The notes: generated by a model not told the origin, from the letters alone. Shown: positions 1-14,100, counted from the first letter of the stretch. The stretch: 64,000 nt of DNA from Plazaster borealis (GCA_021014325.1 CM037474.1:335001-399000); one strand, 5' to 3'. Numbers and translations: made by a program.

Positions 1-364
1 AATTTCTTTGCATTACTGAAGTTGCTTTACCCTCAAAAAGCAATTTGTATGCAGTGTTTGTCAAGTAAATCTCAAACGCTTAACGCTTAATTGCTACATA
101 AAATAGTGATTGTACAAGGTATCTGTTTCCACCAGTGCTTTTGAACAATACGGTAACAAAATAATGTGAAACCCTCTCAGCCATGGTTAAGCCTACATTT
201 TATTTCATATAAACAAGAAGAAAATTGCACATTTTTGTTGAACATTCCCCCACCCCCTCCCCTTTATTCTTTCTAACTCCTATTGAGTTATTGCGAAGAG
301 GTGAAAAACAGAAAGAGAGCCAAAACAAAAAATTAATCTGGTATAACAAGTAAAAGTTACGTTG

Positions 365-760
365 GTGATATGTCGGGTGTTCAGGCGCCGCGATTCGGTA
401 TACCGGCCAGATCGGCCCTTCACCGGCTGCCATTTAGTGCCCTTTTGGCATGGCAGCCGACTCACAGCATGTCCTCCCCTGTCTCGATCCCTAGCTCAGC
501 GGTCCCTGTCCCTTTAGGGAGAAACAAGGCTGACCCCAATCACACTGGTGCCAGTCCCAGCAAAATGTCAAGTTCCTATATTTAGGGGCAGACGGTAATC
601 GAACCCAGGACCTGTTGGTTTCTGAGTCATGAGACAGTTCCAGCACTCGGCCTAGCCTATTACTGCGCTAAAGTGTCGGTACTTAATATTGGGGATTTAC
701 ATTGTATTGAGACTGAAATCCACATACCGTAGGCATTCCTTTCACCAACGTAATTTGAAC
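365..760 (-). repeat. tRNA-derived SINE-like repeat
   Basis: On the minus strand, the complement of 'ggtaatcgaacccagg' (about 594-610) gives a box-B-like GGTTCGATTACC, with other tRNA-like stem sequence up to about 660. Assignment to a SINE is by these internal promoter-like motifs; ends are approximate. Confidence 0.45.
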
Positions 761-1338
761 CCTGGGTCGCGCTTGAAAGTCCCCACCTCTTTTGAGCTAA
801 GACTTTAATAATCAGACAACAAAGTTAACACGTAATGATATGCAAGTCACCTTTCTTTTGAAAAACAAACACGGACCAAAAAGTTGTTACTTAAATAGGT
901 TTACAAAAATAATAATGCTTGTTAATATTGCTAAGTTGCTTCACCCTCGAAAGGAAACTGATAATTGGTGGCATTGATGGGCACTGCATTTTCCAACTGA
1001 ATTAGTTTTGATTCTCAATACGAATGTTTCGGCTCAGTTTGTAATTCTTAGAAAGGTAACTTTAAGGCCTATTATTATCAGATGTAAAACTAAGTTAATG
1101 TTTTTAGGCACCCCTACCCAAAAATCATGCACGACAAGCAATGAGTTTGTACAATCGAAACGATGACAAGAAATTCGTCACTTAAGTGCTTTTTTTTTGG
1201 GGGGGGGGTGCTATCAAACAATTCATTTGTGCATTTTGGGGAAGATTCCATGGGGGAGGTGGAAGGGTTCTGAGCCACTGTCTCTTGAACAGGTTGATAC
1301 CCGGTAGTGATATACAAAGACATTTTGGTACTAGACCT

Positions 1339-1478
1339 GGGGCCGATTTCACAAAGAGATAAGACTAGTCTTATCTGAAGTTAGGACCAGTAACTGGTCT
1401 TAACTTAAGACTAGTCCTATCTCTTAGCATTGCCTAGGAATAGTCCTAAGTTAGAAAGAGTTTTGTGAAATCGACCCC
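1339..1478. mobile_element. 140-bp foldback (MITE-like) element, copy 1
   Basis: Starts GGGGCCGATTTCACAAAG and ends with the inverted CTTT...GTGAAATCGACCCC; the interior is also self-complementary (GACTAGTCTTATCT / AGACTAGTCC). A near-identical copy of the same 140-bp length lies inverted at 40115-40254. No coding capacity, so non-autonomous. Confidence 0.75.
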
Positions 1479-1956
1479 TGACTCTTAGGAATACAACTTT
1501 ATACCAGGTATGTGAAATTTAGGCAACCCTCCCTCCATTCCCCCGAGAAATAAGTTGTAATGAAATTTTTAATGAAAGTTTTTTGGGGAAGAGCAGGGTC
1601 TGACAGTTAATTTATTCCAATCCAGTGTTAACATTGTGAGATGATGGTACAGTTAGAAAAGTAGTGTTGATAACTTTCCGTGCAACAACAACACAATCCA
1701 TATTACAAGATTTCTAAATTTAGTTAACGTGTCATTATTTATTAATCTTATGTAAATTATTCATACAGATTGTTACACTGCTCGAACGGATTACTATTAG
1801 AAACCGATCGCCACGTGCGATTAACAACACCCAGAGAGATTAAACCGCACATACTCCGGGCAGAGATACCTCTACACCATGTAACCCTTGTTTAGAACAA
1901 AGAGAGTGACCTTGCACATTCCAGGGCATTTCCTGACAGGCAAGATACTACACCCA

Positions 1957-3058
1957 GGGCCCAATTTCATAGAGCTGCTTTAGCACAACAAGTAGCTAAG
2001 CACAACAAAAATAAGCTTACCAGAATAAGGTTACCAGCTAAAATACCATTTTACACGTACAAAATGTAACTGGTATCCTGCTTAGTTGTGCTTAGCAGAC
2101 AAATGTTAAGCACTATTTTCTGCTTAAGCCCTGTGCCCAATGTCAAAAAGCTGTTAAGCAGAACATTCTGCAGGCAAGTTTCTTTGCTAAGCAAGAAATG
2201 AGTGGGGTACCAATTGCAGCAAAGGCAAAGGTAACTGTGTGGTATTTGGCTGGTAACCTATTTTTGCCAAGCAAGAGATTTCTGTGCTTAGCAAGTTGTT
2301 GTGCTCAGAGGCTTTATAAAATTGGGCCATGGGCCCAATTTCATAAAGCTGTTAAGCAGAAAATACTTCTTAGCAAATTTCTTCGCTAAGCAAAAAATTA
2401 GTGGGGCACTGCAACAAAGGTGTATGGTATTTGGCTGGTTCCCTATATTTGCTAAGCAATAGTTTTCTGTGCTTAGCAAGTGTTTATGCTGAAAAGGCTT
2501 TATGAAATTGGGGCCCAATTTCATTAAGCTGTTAAGCAGAAAATACTGCTTAGCAAATTTCTTCGCTAAGCAAAAAATTAGTGAGGCACCAGTTGCAACA
2601 AAGGTGTATCATATTTGACTGGTAACCTATTTTACCTAAGCAAGAGTTTTCTGTGCTTAGCAAGTTTTTATCTGAAAGGCTTTATGAAATTGGGCCATGG
2701 GCAGAAAATACTGCTGAGCAAATTTCTTCGCTAAGCAAGAAATTAGTGGGCCACCAGTTGCGACAAAGGTGTATGGTATTTGGCTGGTAACCTATTTTTG
2801 CTAAGCAAGAGTTTTCTGTGCTTAGCAAGTTTTTATGCTGAAAGGCTTTATGAAATTCGGACTTGGGCCCACCAATTTCATAAACTGTTAAGCAGAAACT
2901 ACTGCTGAGCAAATTTCTTTGCTAAGCAAAAAATTAGTGGGACACCAGCTGCAACAAAGGTAACTGTATGGTATTTGGCTGGTTACCTATTTTTGCTAAG
3001 CAAGAGTTGTCTGTGCTTAGCAAGTTGTTGTGCTCACAGGCTTTATGAAATTGGGCCC
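1957..3058. mobile_element. Tandem cluster of ~6 foldback elements (GGGCCCAATTTCAT family)
   Basis: Each unit of about 175-205 bp begins GGGCCCAATTTCATAAAGC and ends GCTTTATGAAATTGGGCCC, its inverse, and is packed with GCTTAGCA/TGCTAAGC. Adjacent units share or abut their GGGCCC termini (about 2333, 2512, 2695, 2870). They are non-coding. Single relatives lie at about 3432-3714, 4333-4510, 58183-58378 and 58790-59228. Confidence 0.75.
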
Positions 3059-3431
3059 TGGTCATAATTATGGGAAAGCTTACATTTTGTGTTATAATTT
3101 CCACATAAATTCAAGAGTAATAGCTGAACAAATTTTGAGATGTGACCCCCCTTCTTCACATCGAAAGGTATCTGACAGTGCAATCTCTATACAATTTTAC
3201 ATTTTGTTTTCCTCCATTGGGCTGTGTATAAATCATGCCATCAGGAAGTCCAGGCTCTGTGGCTCTTAATTTTGTAAATATTATGTTACAGGTGGTCTCT
3301 ATTGTGAGATCAAACGTTTAGTAAAAAAAACTTCATAGGTTTTAATCAATAATTCTACTCCCAATTTCTACCCGTTATATTAAATGAGGCCAATGGGTTA
3401 AACAATACACTTCAAGTAGAAGATAGATGAC

Positions 3432-3714
3432 ATGGCCCAACTTCATAAAGCTGTTTACTGGTAAGCTTACTGGTGCAAGTTGTATCGGTGTGCTTACTTA
3501 AGCAGAAAAACATGCGTAAGCAAAAGTGTATTTTCAAAAACAATCGAGAAGATGTGCACGTTCCAATGGATTTGCATTGTTGCGCTACTCATCTACTTTA
3601 ATTACAAGAGCCACTGGTAAGCTAGAGTGCCTTCTGCTTTGCTTACGGTTTATATAGCAGTGTTTATGAAATGGAAATGCTGCTAATTAGAATAGTCTGA
3701 TGAAATTGGGCCTA
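3432..3714. mobile_element. Foldback element, GGGCCCAATTTCAT family
   Basis: Starts near 'ggcccaacttcataaagctg' and ends at 'gatgaaattgggcc'. The interior contains TAAGCAGAAAA and GCTTACG motifs related to the 1957-3058 cluster, but is longer and more diverged. Confidence 0.55.
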
Positions 3715-4332
3715 GAAGTTGAAGACCATTTTTGTGGGATGAGAGCAATGATGTGGTCATAATGATCCTGGTCCTGACTTCTCTACATTACATAAGTTGA
3801 AGCTGCAGTACAATGTATGCTCTCAAGTGCAATCGGTGCATTTCCTACTGTTTGTTTTATGATTGCAATAAAGTAGCTGACATTAAAGTCAAATTCACCC
3901 CGGCTACTGACCCATTTTGAAACCCACGGAGCCTCCCCCTTTACACCGATTTCCCCTCGTGTTTTTATACAACTAAATTTAATAATGTGGTCTCCTAAAG
4001 CCTTTAGTCACACGTATCTTATTATCTGGGTAACTCCTTTTGGAAAGTAGAATGACCCCTGAGCCTAGGGTAGGGGTTGGTGTGGCCTAGCATGCACTAG
4101 TGCTGTTAAACACATTCACTCAAACCGCAGTTTCTCACATTTTTCCAGGATGATAATTAAAGAACAGCAAAAAATACACCCTAACGATTGGTTTCAGAAG
4201 TGGGATTCAACCCTCACATCTTAATAATGGTTTTTAAAAAAAAATGCTTTTAAATTTATACATTTACATTTGATTTTTCTTATAATTTCAACAATGCCAC
4301 TATAGTTGCTAAATGTACCAGATTTTAAAACC

Positions 4333-4510
4333 AGGGCACAAATTCAAAAAGCTGCTTAAGAAGAACAAATGAATGCTTGCTATAATATGTTTACAAGCCA
4401 AAATACCATGTCACAGGTACCATCTTTGACTGGTATCCTGCTAATGTTTGCTAACACAAAATGTTTAAGCAAATTTGTCTGTTTCAGCAGCTCTTATGAA
4501 ATTGGGCCTA
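4333..4510. mobile_element. Foldback element, GGGCCCAATTTCAT family
   Basis: Runs from 'ccagggcacaaattcaaaaa' to 'cttatgaaattgggcctagg', with 'ttacaagccaaaatacca' and 'tggtatcctgctaa' in the middle, as in other family members. Degenerate ends. Confidence 0.55.
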
Positions 4511-4560
4511 GGTCAAATACTCAGCTATGAGTATATATCAATTTAAATCAATTTGAATTC

Positions 4561-4965
4561 AAAGGTAGGGTCATAGATTGGTAAATACTCCAAAAATTAA
4601 TGACCATAAAAACTTCTTTTGTGATAAGCACTGCAGCTGTTTAAAGTTTAACCTTTTTTGAGACAGGATTCCCTTGAAGCAATGGTTTGGATAGTTTTTT
4701 ACCTCAAAACATTCGAGTCTGAGAAATGATTCATGCATGAATCGTTTCTCAGATTTCTGCGGGTCGGTACTCGCTGCCACCGCGCTAAATGTGGATGGGT
4801 ACGACGTTCTTGTGAAAATGCTGTGACAGTTTTTGCTAATTTCTCAGCAAGTAGACACTGTTTTCAGCTGAAACTTTCACATGTGACTTTTATTGTGTCT
4901 TTCATTATAATTTTGCCTATCAATAAGCATTACATTGACAAAAACAAATCTATGACCCTACCTTT
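4561..4965. mobile_element. 405-bp MITE with perfect 19-bp terminal inverted repeats
   Basis: The left end AAAGGTAGGGTCATAGATT is matched exactly in inverse at 4947-4965. The middle holds a second, nearly perfect inverted repeat centred on ATGCAT at about 4735. No transposase. It lies just downstream of the stop of the UBA-UBX-LRR gene and could contribute to its 3' UTR. Confidence 0.7.
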
Positions 4966-5111
4966 AAGTGATCAATGTTTGCTACTACAGTTTCATATAC
5001 TGTACGTACAGTGTGGATTGCCATAATGCTGATATGTAAACAATAAATGATTAAAAAGTTGTTAAAAGATTTCCATCAACTATCCCAGTGCATGAATGAG
5101 GAACACTCTGA

Positions 5112-8100
5112 TCAGACATCGTCTTCATCACCCCTATAGACTCTGAGGTTGTTGGTACGAACCAACCTGAGATTGGGACAGCCATGCAGCTGGTTGGCAC
5201 CATCCATTGTGACGCAGGTAGAATCAAGGTTGAGGAGGGACAGATGTGGCAACTGGAGGGACTGGATGCCTATGTAGAATAGAACACACAAACTATATTT
5301 GGAACAGCCATTTGCAAATAGTACTAATAGCCCATATGCATGTCCCAATGCGCATGATCGACGCGCAAAGCATTCTGGCTGAAATCCAAGTCCAAGCAAA
5401 ACCGGCAACTATCATGGCGCACTTAATTTGAAGCAATGCGTTACACAAAAAACAAAACATGGCGTCCATCTTGGCAGCTTGATTGATTTTTTAACTGTAC
5501 TCGGTTTCTCAAGATGCATTGTGGTTTATTTTTAAAATGGAGCTTGTGCATAATTATGGGCTATTTGTATTATTTTTCTAACCGATATCCAATTGCCTGA
5601 CTTGTGTGTCAAGGGCTTTTCCTTTGGGTTGGGGGACGGATAAAAGTGTCTCGCTGCAAGGCATTACTGTGTGGAAGAACCTCCACACAAAAAGGAATAT
5701 TCATAGTTTTTTAAACTGGGTGCAGAAAGTATGTACACCCTTTATTTGACCTGGGAGTGCATGCTATGCGCTAATACCACATGCATGGAGATTGTGCCTT
5801 TGTTGATCTGCTGGGTTTCATGGGACAAATGACGACAGTGTGACCATAATCATGTAGGTTCACCCTTTGATTTGCTCTGCCCTTGGTATATCAGATATAG
5901 GGAACTATATGGGAATATAATTGGGTGCTAATTACCCCCAAATATATAGGAGCAGAATGGGGGAGGGGGCTAATTAGATGTGTGGATTTGAAGATGTTCG
6001 TCCCCTGCAGGATATATTTAAAGAACTTACAGAAGACCTTATGCATTGATGTCATCAGGTAAAACGATAATGACCCATTGGACCACACAGCTATAGCCAT
6101 TTTCAGAAAAGGCTTTGTCTGAGGTTTAGGAACTGTCCCCCCGATTCAAGTCATGTACCCAAAGTGTACATTTTCAAAATTGCAGATTGAGCCCAGGGGA
6201 AAGCCTAATGCAAAGCCAGGGTTCCAAAAAGGGCCAATGAAAGGCGCAGTGCAAAGGATTGGCCAATGAGCAACCTCCTTTACATGAGGGCGCCCTACTG
6301 CAGCGATGTCAAGTGCATAAGGTCTAATGTACTCCAAGTCAGACTTGCCAAATATTTGATCCAAGACAATTTGATACTTGGGGTTGATTTCTTTATTGGT
6401 AGGAACTGAAACTTAGATGCAGTGATTCTTGAATGCAGGTACACAAAGCATGTAATGCAGTGTGGGGTAACAAAAACTTCCCTGATGTTCAAATGACCAT
6501 ATGTCGTTTTTACCTTGGTTAGACACGTTGGTTCTACTCAGGTTGAGGCGGGTCAATTGAGAGCAGCTATTCAATGCCTTGGAACAAAGAAACTTATTCC
6601 TAATCCTGTACAGTTAAAGAAAATTGGAGTACACTGGATGACTTGACTTAGTTAACCCTCTTACTCTTTCACAAAGCTCGGGTGCTGTGTCGTGGCTGAG
6701 CGGTTTAGTGCATCGGACAAAGGAAAGTGAAGCACATTGGCTCTAGTGGTGTGTCGTGGCTGAGCGGTTTAGTTTAGTTTAGCGGACTCAAGTTCTAGTG
6801 GCCAAGTCATCAGGATGTGGGTTTCAATCCCGGTCATGACACTTGTGTCCTTGAGCAAGACACTTAACTATAGTTGCTTCTCATCACCCAGGGGTAAATG
6901 GGTACATGTGAGGGCAGAGATGGTTTTTGTGATTGATATAGCTTGGTGTGCTACATACTTGGCAGCACAGGCTGTATACTCCCAAGGGAGCTGATATGGT
7001 TTAAGGAATGAAATCAATGACCCAGTGACCAGGGGTAATAATGACGGACGCCATTGAGTGCTATATAAGAAGCCACTATTATAATTATTATTATTTGTTT
7101 TAAAACTTACTGAGTTGCAGCCATACTGAGGACCTGCAGCCTGTTGAAGCATCCAATAACACCAGCTCCTTCATCTGTGACAGCTGTACGATCTAGGTGC
7201 AGTTCCTTTAATCCCACTAAGCCTATATGCAGCAAACCATGGAGGAAATATCAATTCATCTGCATTATCTCCCTCTACACTGTTAGACAGGTCCAAAGAA
7301 TATTTCCTCGCTTTAAAGTCCATATTGTTCCAGTTTTACCATTTCCAAATGACTGGTGATTCCCAAAGCCAAAAGTATTTGTTGACAATGATCAACAAGA
7401 ATTTTGGGAGAAAACCATATAATTTGATTATAACAAAACATGAAATAACAAATAAGGACATTACATGTGATTTGAGGCATTGTATGGTGGAGTATCAATG
7501 TTTATTTGGCTTGCGCTAACACCATGTGATAATCTACTTTGCAGTAAAGATTGTTCTCATAAGAGCAGCAGCAGACAGAGAAACCGGGACTTCTACTTCT
7601 GTTATTAGTGTATTAGTTGACTTCAGTGCCACAGAGTGAGATACTTTTGCTTCCAACATTTTGACAAGTCTGTGCTTGTTCTCATCCAGAGACTGAAGGA
7701 TTGAAGCAGCCCACTGATGGTTATTTTTCTTCTTTTCCTTTCTCCTATTGAAGTGAATGCTTAGTTTACAGAGTACTTACCTTTGATGTACGTCATGGCA
7801 AGGTCCGTTATCTTTGTGTTGTTGAGAGACAGCTTTGTCAAACTGCAATGAATCAAATTTACATTTGTGTAAACTCTTGTTCATATCAGACCCACTCTAG
7901 CATTCACCATGATGTACAACAGCCATGAAAAGGTCCAAAATTGAGCAAAATTATTAAACAAATATGTTGGCGAGTGGGTAAAATAAAAAATAATATATAT
8001 ATGTTCTAGTCCTTTTTACTTATTTTTTTTTATGAGAGATCGCCTGACATCACAAGGTCGGACGGCCATTTCAAGGTGAGGGCTACACTTAACCGATTTG

Positions 8101-11100
8101 GGCTATCGACCCAAATCAACTGCCACCAGGGGCACGTTGCCACTAGGAGCCTGGCTGGTAGAGCAGAATGCACTACCTTCCCAACTTTTTACGAAGCATT
8201 TATGGTTAAGTGCCTTGCTCAAGGGCACAAGTTTCATGACCGGGATTCGAACCCACACTCTGCTGCTGACCACAACATAGCTTGGGTCCGGTGAACTAGA
8301 CCGCTCGGCCATGACACGCCACAATGTATCAGACTCAATTTCTGATTGCTGACTCATCAGATTGTGGACTCGATTCCCGATCATAACACTTATGTCTCTG
8401 AGCAAGGCACTTAACCCTAATTGTTTCTCTTAACCCAGGTGTATTAATGGGAACCTGAGAGGGCTGAGACAGTATTGTGTTGGATTAACCCCTTAGCGCT
8501 AATTTAAGCAGCTTGAGGTTGTATGCTCCCCAGGGAATTCAGAAAGTTGAAGTAATTATCTGATGAACAGGGATGATAATGTTGTACAGTGCCTTGATCT
8601 AGCTACTAGGATTATTATTAATGACAACATTCCCACACAGGTAATTTGATGGTTGGTATTCTGCACCAGGTGGCCCTACCTTGTCATATCAGCAATGTGA
8701 TGAATACCTTGGTCTGTTATGTGGATGTAGTCAGTGAGATCTAACGCTACAAGTGGCATACCTTTATCAAAATAAAAGACAATATAGTTAAAAGGACTGC
8801 AATGGCATACCCAAGTGGGAGGCTCAGACTGCCCCCCGGGCCTGTCAATTGTTACCAAAGGGATCACTGAAAGGGGGACGGACACCATCACACAATGAAA
8901 ACCTGCTTTTCTGTATTAGTGTTTCATGTTGGTTTTTACATGAGCAACCCCCATCCCTAAGCACCACCTCTCCACTGCTGAAGGCAGAAGCTATTTCTCA
9001 GCCCCATCCAAAGATATTTTCTTGGTGCACACGCAGGGATTGGATACAGTAGGAAAAACCTGAAGTATCTTTGTGCTGTAATTTAAACTTATTTAAATCT
9101 CAATGGTTTTTGTAAACTTGGCCATTATTTTCCTTGTTTATAAGTAAGCACCTAATATTTAAGCTTTTCTAATTCAGAAGCTTTTGTAAGTATAACTCAA
9201 AATTAGTTCCACAATCCTTCACATATTGATTTTGACTGGCCCGTCGGCCTGCAAATAGAAGTGTTTAGAATTGCTTGCTAACATTTTAACTCGCATTTGA
9301 CGAGCAGGCCAGCGAAAAGGTCAAACTCTGTGTGTCTGTAGTGTTGGTTTACCATTTTTATATCTCATGAATAACACATCTTCAATGGTAACTGCTACAA
9401 CTTACCTGCAATTGAGCACAGTCCATTGTTTGTAGTGGTATGTCTATCTGGCATCTGTAACTGCTTAAGCTCCGAACCTGTTCATAGGAAAAATAAAAAC
9501 AATCCTAAATCAGTCATCAGGTCCATGATGAATTCAGATAAACAGACAAATGATGTATTTCTGAGCTGTACATTATTAAGATGGCAGAAAGGCAAGTAAT
9601 TTTAGGATGAACAAAGAAAAATGACTAAAGCGGAACTTGAACCTGTGACCTCTGGATTAACGTGGCGGCGCTCTACCAACTGAGCTTTCTAGCCTTAATG
9701 TTGGCAGTCTCTCTATTTTGTTAGGTGCCAGTCAGAAGCCATACAACCTGTAACTGCCGCAAACCAGGGATCACCTCAAGGGGATGAGACTTTTTATTTC
9801 AAAGGTGAGTACAAGATAACGCTGTGATGGGTATTAGACAGTTGGGATGACCTTTTTGTTTGTAAACAGGAATAATAAGAATGAGCTTTATGAAATGAGA
9901 TTAAAAGAAATGGCATGACTTTGGGCAGCCATATTGACAATGGTTATGTCATTTTGTGCTCAAAGAATTGGTTCCATTTAGTGCCAATGTTTGCGTAAAC
10001 GATGGCAACTATCTTAGCAGCCCAGGCACTTCCTGCCAAAACTCAAAAATAGGTTTATTTACTCATCAAATAGCTGAGAAGAAGAGGTTTCAAATAACAC
10101 CTAATTAGGGTCTATAAGGAAAGTATTTCTCAACAATTTCTCAAAGGCATCACATCACATTGGGATCACAGCTGATGGTTCAGTTTTCTTCTTCTTTAAT
10201 GTCATTTCACTATTTCCAAGAGGTGCCTGATTTTGGCATGGGGTGTCACTTAGAATTAGAATGACGCCTTAAGTTAGACATCAACATCACCATAGGTGTG
10301 CGACCAAGGGGGGCAACTGCCCTCCCAAACTCAGGCAAAATAGTAGAAACAATTCGGGCACAAGAAGAAGAAAGGCAAATGGACAGAGAAAGCAACAAAT
10401 ACTTCTTACTTGGTATTAGACATTGGTACTTAAGTTTTCATCTGTGTAAAAATTGGGGCAAATCAACCCCTCTGCCCCCCTTAACCAAAGAGTCCCCCTA
10501 CACCCATGAACATCACACACCTTGGAGATGATGCAGCACCTTGTCCCCACTCATGATCAACCCCTCTGTCCCCTTAACCAAAGAGTCCCCCTCCACCAAT
10601 GAACATCACACACCTTGGAGATGATGCAGCACCTCGTCCCCACTAATGATCAACCCCTCTACCCCCCTTAACCAAAGAGTTTCCCCTACACCCATGAACA
10701 TCACACACCTTGGAGATGATGCAGCACCTCGTCCCCACTCATGATCAACCCCTCTGCCCCCCTTAACCAAAGAGTTTCCCCTTCACCCATGAACATCACA
10801 CACCTTGGAGATGGTGCAGCACCTCGTCCCCACTCATGATCAACCCCTCTGCCCCCCTTAACCAAAGAGTTTCCCCTTCACCCATGAACATCACACACCT
10901 TGGAGATGATGCAGCACCTTGTCCCCACTCATGATCAACCCCTCTGCCCCCCTTAACCAAAGAGTCCCCCTACACTCATGAACATCACACACCTTGGAGA
11001 TGATGCAGCACCTCCTCCCCACTCATGATCAACCCCTCTGCCCCCCTTAACCAAAGAGTTCCCCCTACACCCATGAACATCACACACCTTGGAGAAGATG

Positions 11101-14100
11101 CAGCACCTCGTCCCCACTCATGATCAACCCCTCTACCCCTTAACCAAAGAGTCCCCCTACACCCATGAACATCACACACCTTAGAGATGATGCAGCACCT
11201 CGTCCCCACTCATGATCAACCCCTCTGCCCCCCTTAACCAAAGAGTCCCCCTACACCCATGAACATCACACACCTTGGAGATGATGCAGCACCTCCTCCC
11301 CACTCATGATCAACCCCTCTACCCCCTTAACCAAAGAGTCCCCCTACACCCATGAACATCACACACCTTGGAGAAGATGCAGCACCTCGTCCCCACTCAT
11401 GATCAACCCCTCTACCCCTTAACCAAAGAGTCCCGCTACACCCATGAACATCACACACCTTAGAGATGATGCAGCACCTCGTCCCCACTCATGATCAACC
11501 CCTCTGCCCCCCTTAACCAAAGAGTCCCGCTACACCCATGAACATCACACACCTTAGAGATGATGCAGAACCTCATCCCCACTCATGATCAACCCCTCTG
11601 CCACCCTTAACCAAAGAGTCCCCCTACACCCATGAACATCACACACCTTGGAGATGATGCAGCACCTCGTCCCCACTCATGATCAACCCCTCTGCCCCCC
11701 TTAACCAAAGAGTCCCCCAACACCCATGAACATCACACACCTTGGAGATGATGCAGCACCTTGTCCCCACTCATGATCAACCCCTCTGCCCCCCTTAACC
11801 AAAGAGTCCCCCTACACCCATGAACATCACACACCTTGGAGATGGTGCAGCACCTCGTCCCCACTCATGATCAACCCCTCTGCCACCCTTAACCAAAGAG
11901 TCCCCCTACACCCATGAACATCACACACCTTGGAGATGATGCAGCACCTCGTCCCCACTCATGATCAACCCCTCTACCCCTTAACCAAAGAGTCCCCCTA
12001 CACTCATGAACATCACACACCTTGGAGATGATGCAGCACCTCGTCCCCACTCATGATCGACCCCTCTACCCCCCTTAACCAAAGAGTCCCCCTACACCCA
12101 TGAACATCACACACCTTGGAGATGATGCAGCACCTTGTCCCCACTCATGATCAACCCCTCTACCCCTTAACCAAAGAGTCCCCCTACACCCATGAACATC
12201 ACACACCTTGGAGATGATGCAGCACCTCGTCCCCACTCATGATCAACCCCTCTGCCCCCCTTAACCAAAGAGTCCCCCTACACCCATGAACATCACACAC
12301 CTTGGAGATGATGCAGCACCTTGTCCCCACTCATGATCAACCCCTCTACCCCTTAACCAAAGAGTCCCCCTACACCCATGAACATCACACACCTTGGAGA
12401 TGATGCAGCACCTCGTCCCCACTCATGATCAACCCCTCTGACCCCCTTAACCAAAGAGTCCCCCTACACTCATGAACATCACACACCTTGGAGAAGATGC
12501 AGCACCTCGTCCCCACTCATGATCAACCCCTCTGCCCCCCTTAACCAAAGAGTTTCCCCTTCACCCATGAACATCACACACCTTGGAGATGATGCAGCAC
12601 CTCGTCCCCACTCATGATCAACCCCTCTACCCCCTTAACCAAAGAGTCCCCCTACACCCATGAACATCACACACCTTGGAGATGATGCAGCACCTTGTCC
12701 CCACTCATGATCAACCCCTCTGCCCCCCTTAACCAAAGAGTCCCCCTACACTCATGAACATCACACACCTTGGAGATGATGCAGCACATCCTCCCCACTC
12801 ATGATCAACCCCTCTGCCCCCCTTAACCAAAGAGTTCCCCCTACACCCATGAACATCACACACCTTGGAGAAGATGCAGCACCTCGTCCCCACTCATGAT
12901 CAACCCCTCTACCCCTTAACCAAAGAGTCCCGCTACACCCATGAACATCACACACCTTAGAGATGATGCAGCACCTCGTCCCCACTCATTATCTAACCCT
13001 CTGACACACTTTACCAATTAGTCCCCCTACACCCATGAACATCACACACCTTGGAGATGATGCAGCACCTCCTCCCCACTCATGATCAACCCCTCTGCCC
13101 CCCTTAACCAAAGAGTTCCCCCTACACCCATGAACATCACACACCTTGGAGAAGATGCAGCACCTCGTCCCCACTCATGATCAACCCCTCTACCCCTTAA
13201 CCAAAGAGTCCCGCTACACCCATGAACATCACACACCTTGGAGATGATGCAGCACCTCGTCCCCACTCATGATCAACCCCTCTACCCCTTAACCAAAGAG
13301 TCCCCCTACACCCATGAACATCACACACCTTAAAGATGATGCAGCACCTCATCCCCACTCATGACCAACCCCTCTGCCACCCTTAACCAAAGAGTCCCCC
13401 TACACCCATGAACATCACACACCTTGGAGATGATGCAGCACCTCGTCCCCACTCATGATCAACCCCTCTGCCCCCCTTAACCAAAGAGTCCCCCAACACC
13501 CATGAACATCACACACCTTGGAGATGATGCAGCACCTTGTCCCCACTCATGATCAACCCCTCTGCCCCCCTTAACCAAAGAGTCCCCCTACACCCATGAA
13601 CATCACACACCTTGGAGATGGTGCAGCACCTCGTCCCCACTCATGATCAACCCCTCTGCCACCCTTAACCAAAGAGTCCCCCTACACCCATGAACATCAC
13701 ACACCTTGGAGATGATGCAGCACCTCGTCCCCACTCATGATCAACCCCTCTACCCCCCTTAACCAAAGAGTCCCCCTACACCCATGAACATCACACACCT
13801 TGGAGATGATGCAGCACCTCGTCCCCGGTCAAGCCTTCTAACAGCATGACATTGATAGCCTGCAGGTCAGGAAGGTTAGCAAGTTGATCCAAGGCTTCAA
13901 CCTTGATGGGATTCCTGGCAATGTTGATGGAGCATAAAGTTGTCAGACACTCAATACCTTGTAGACTGGACACCTAGTAATATCCAAAAACAGTTAGAAA
14001 CAAACAAAAGAGGAATTTTGAACAATTTATTATCATTATTTTGCCCTTTAAAAATGTTTCCAACTTTCTTTTAATTTAGGTTTTCCCGGTCATTTTCTGC

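Larger units (their letters stand above)
1..1956. other. Intergenic; no gene seen
   Basis: No open frame here has coding character. Contents are a tRNA-derived SINE-like stretch around 365-760 and a 140-bp foldback element at 1339-1478, listed separately. A short G run follows a T run at about 1190-1207. The rest is unremarkable AT-rich sequence. Confidence 0.6.

Noticed and set aside
10985..13266. Several 60-74 aa minus-strand ORFs with near-identical sequence (MGTRCCIISKVCDVHG...)
   Set aside because: Each is an out-of-frame reading of the 94-bp array; the correct frame of the unit is the end of LRR exon 14 and stops right after the donor.
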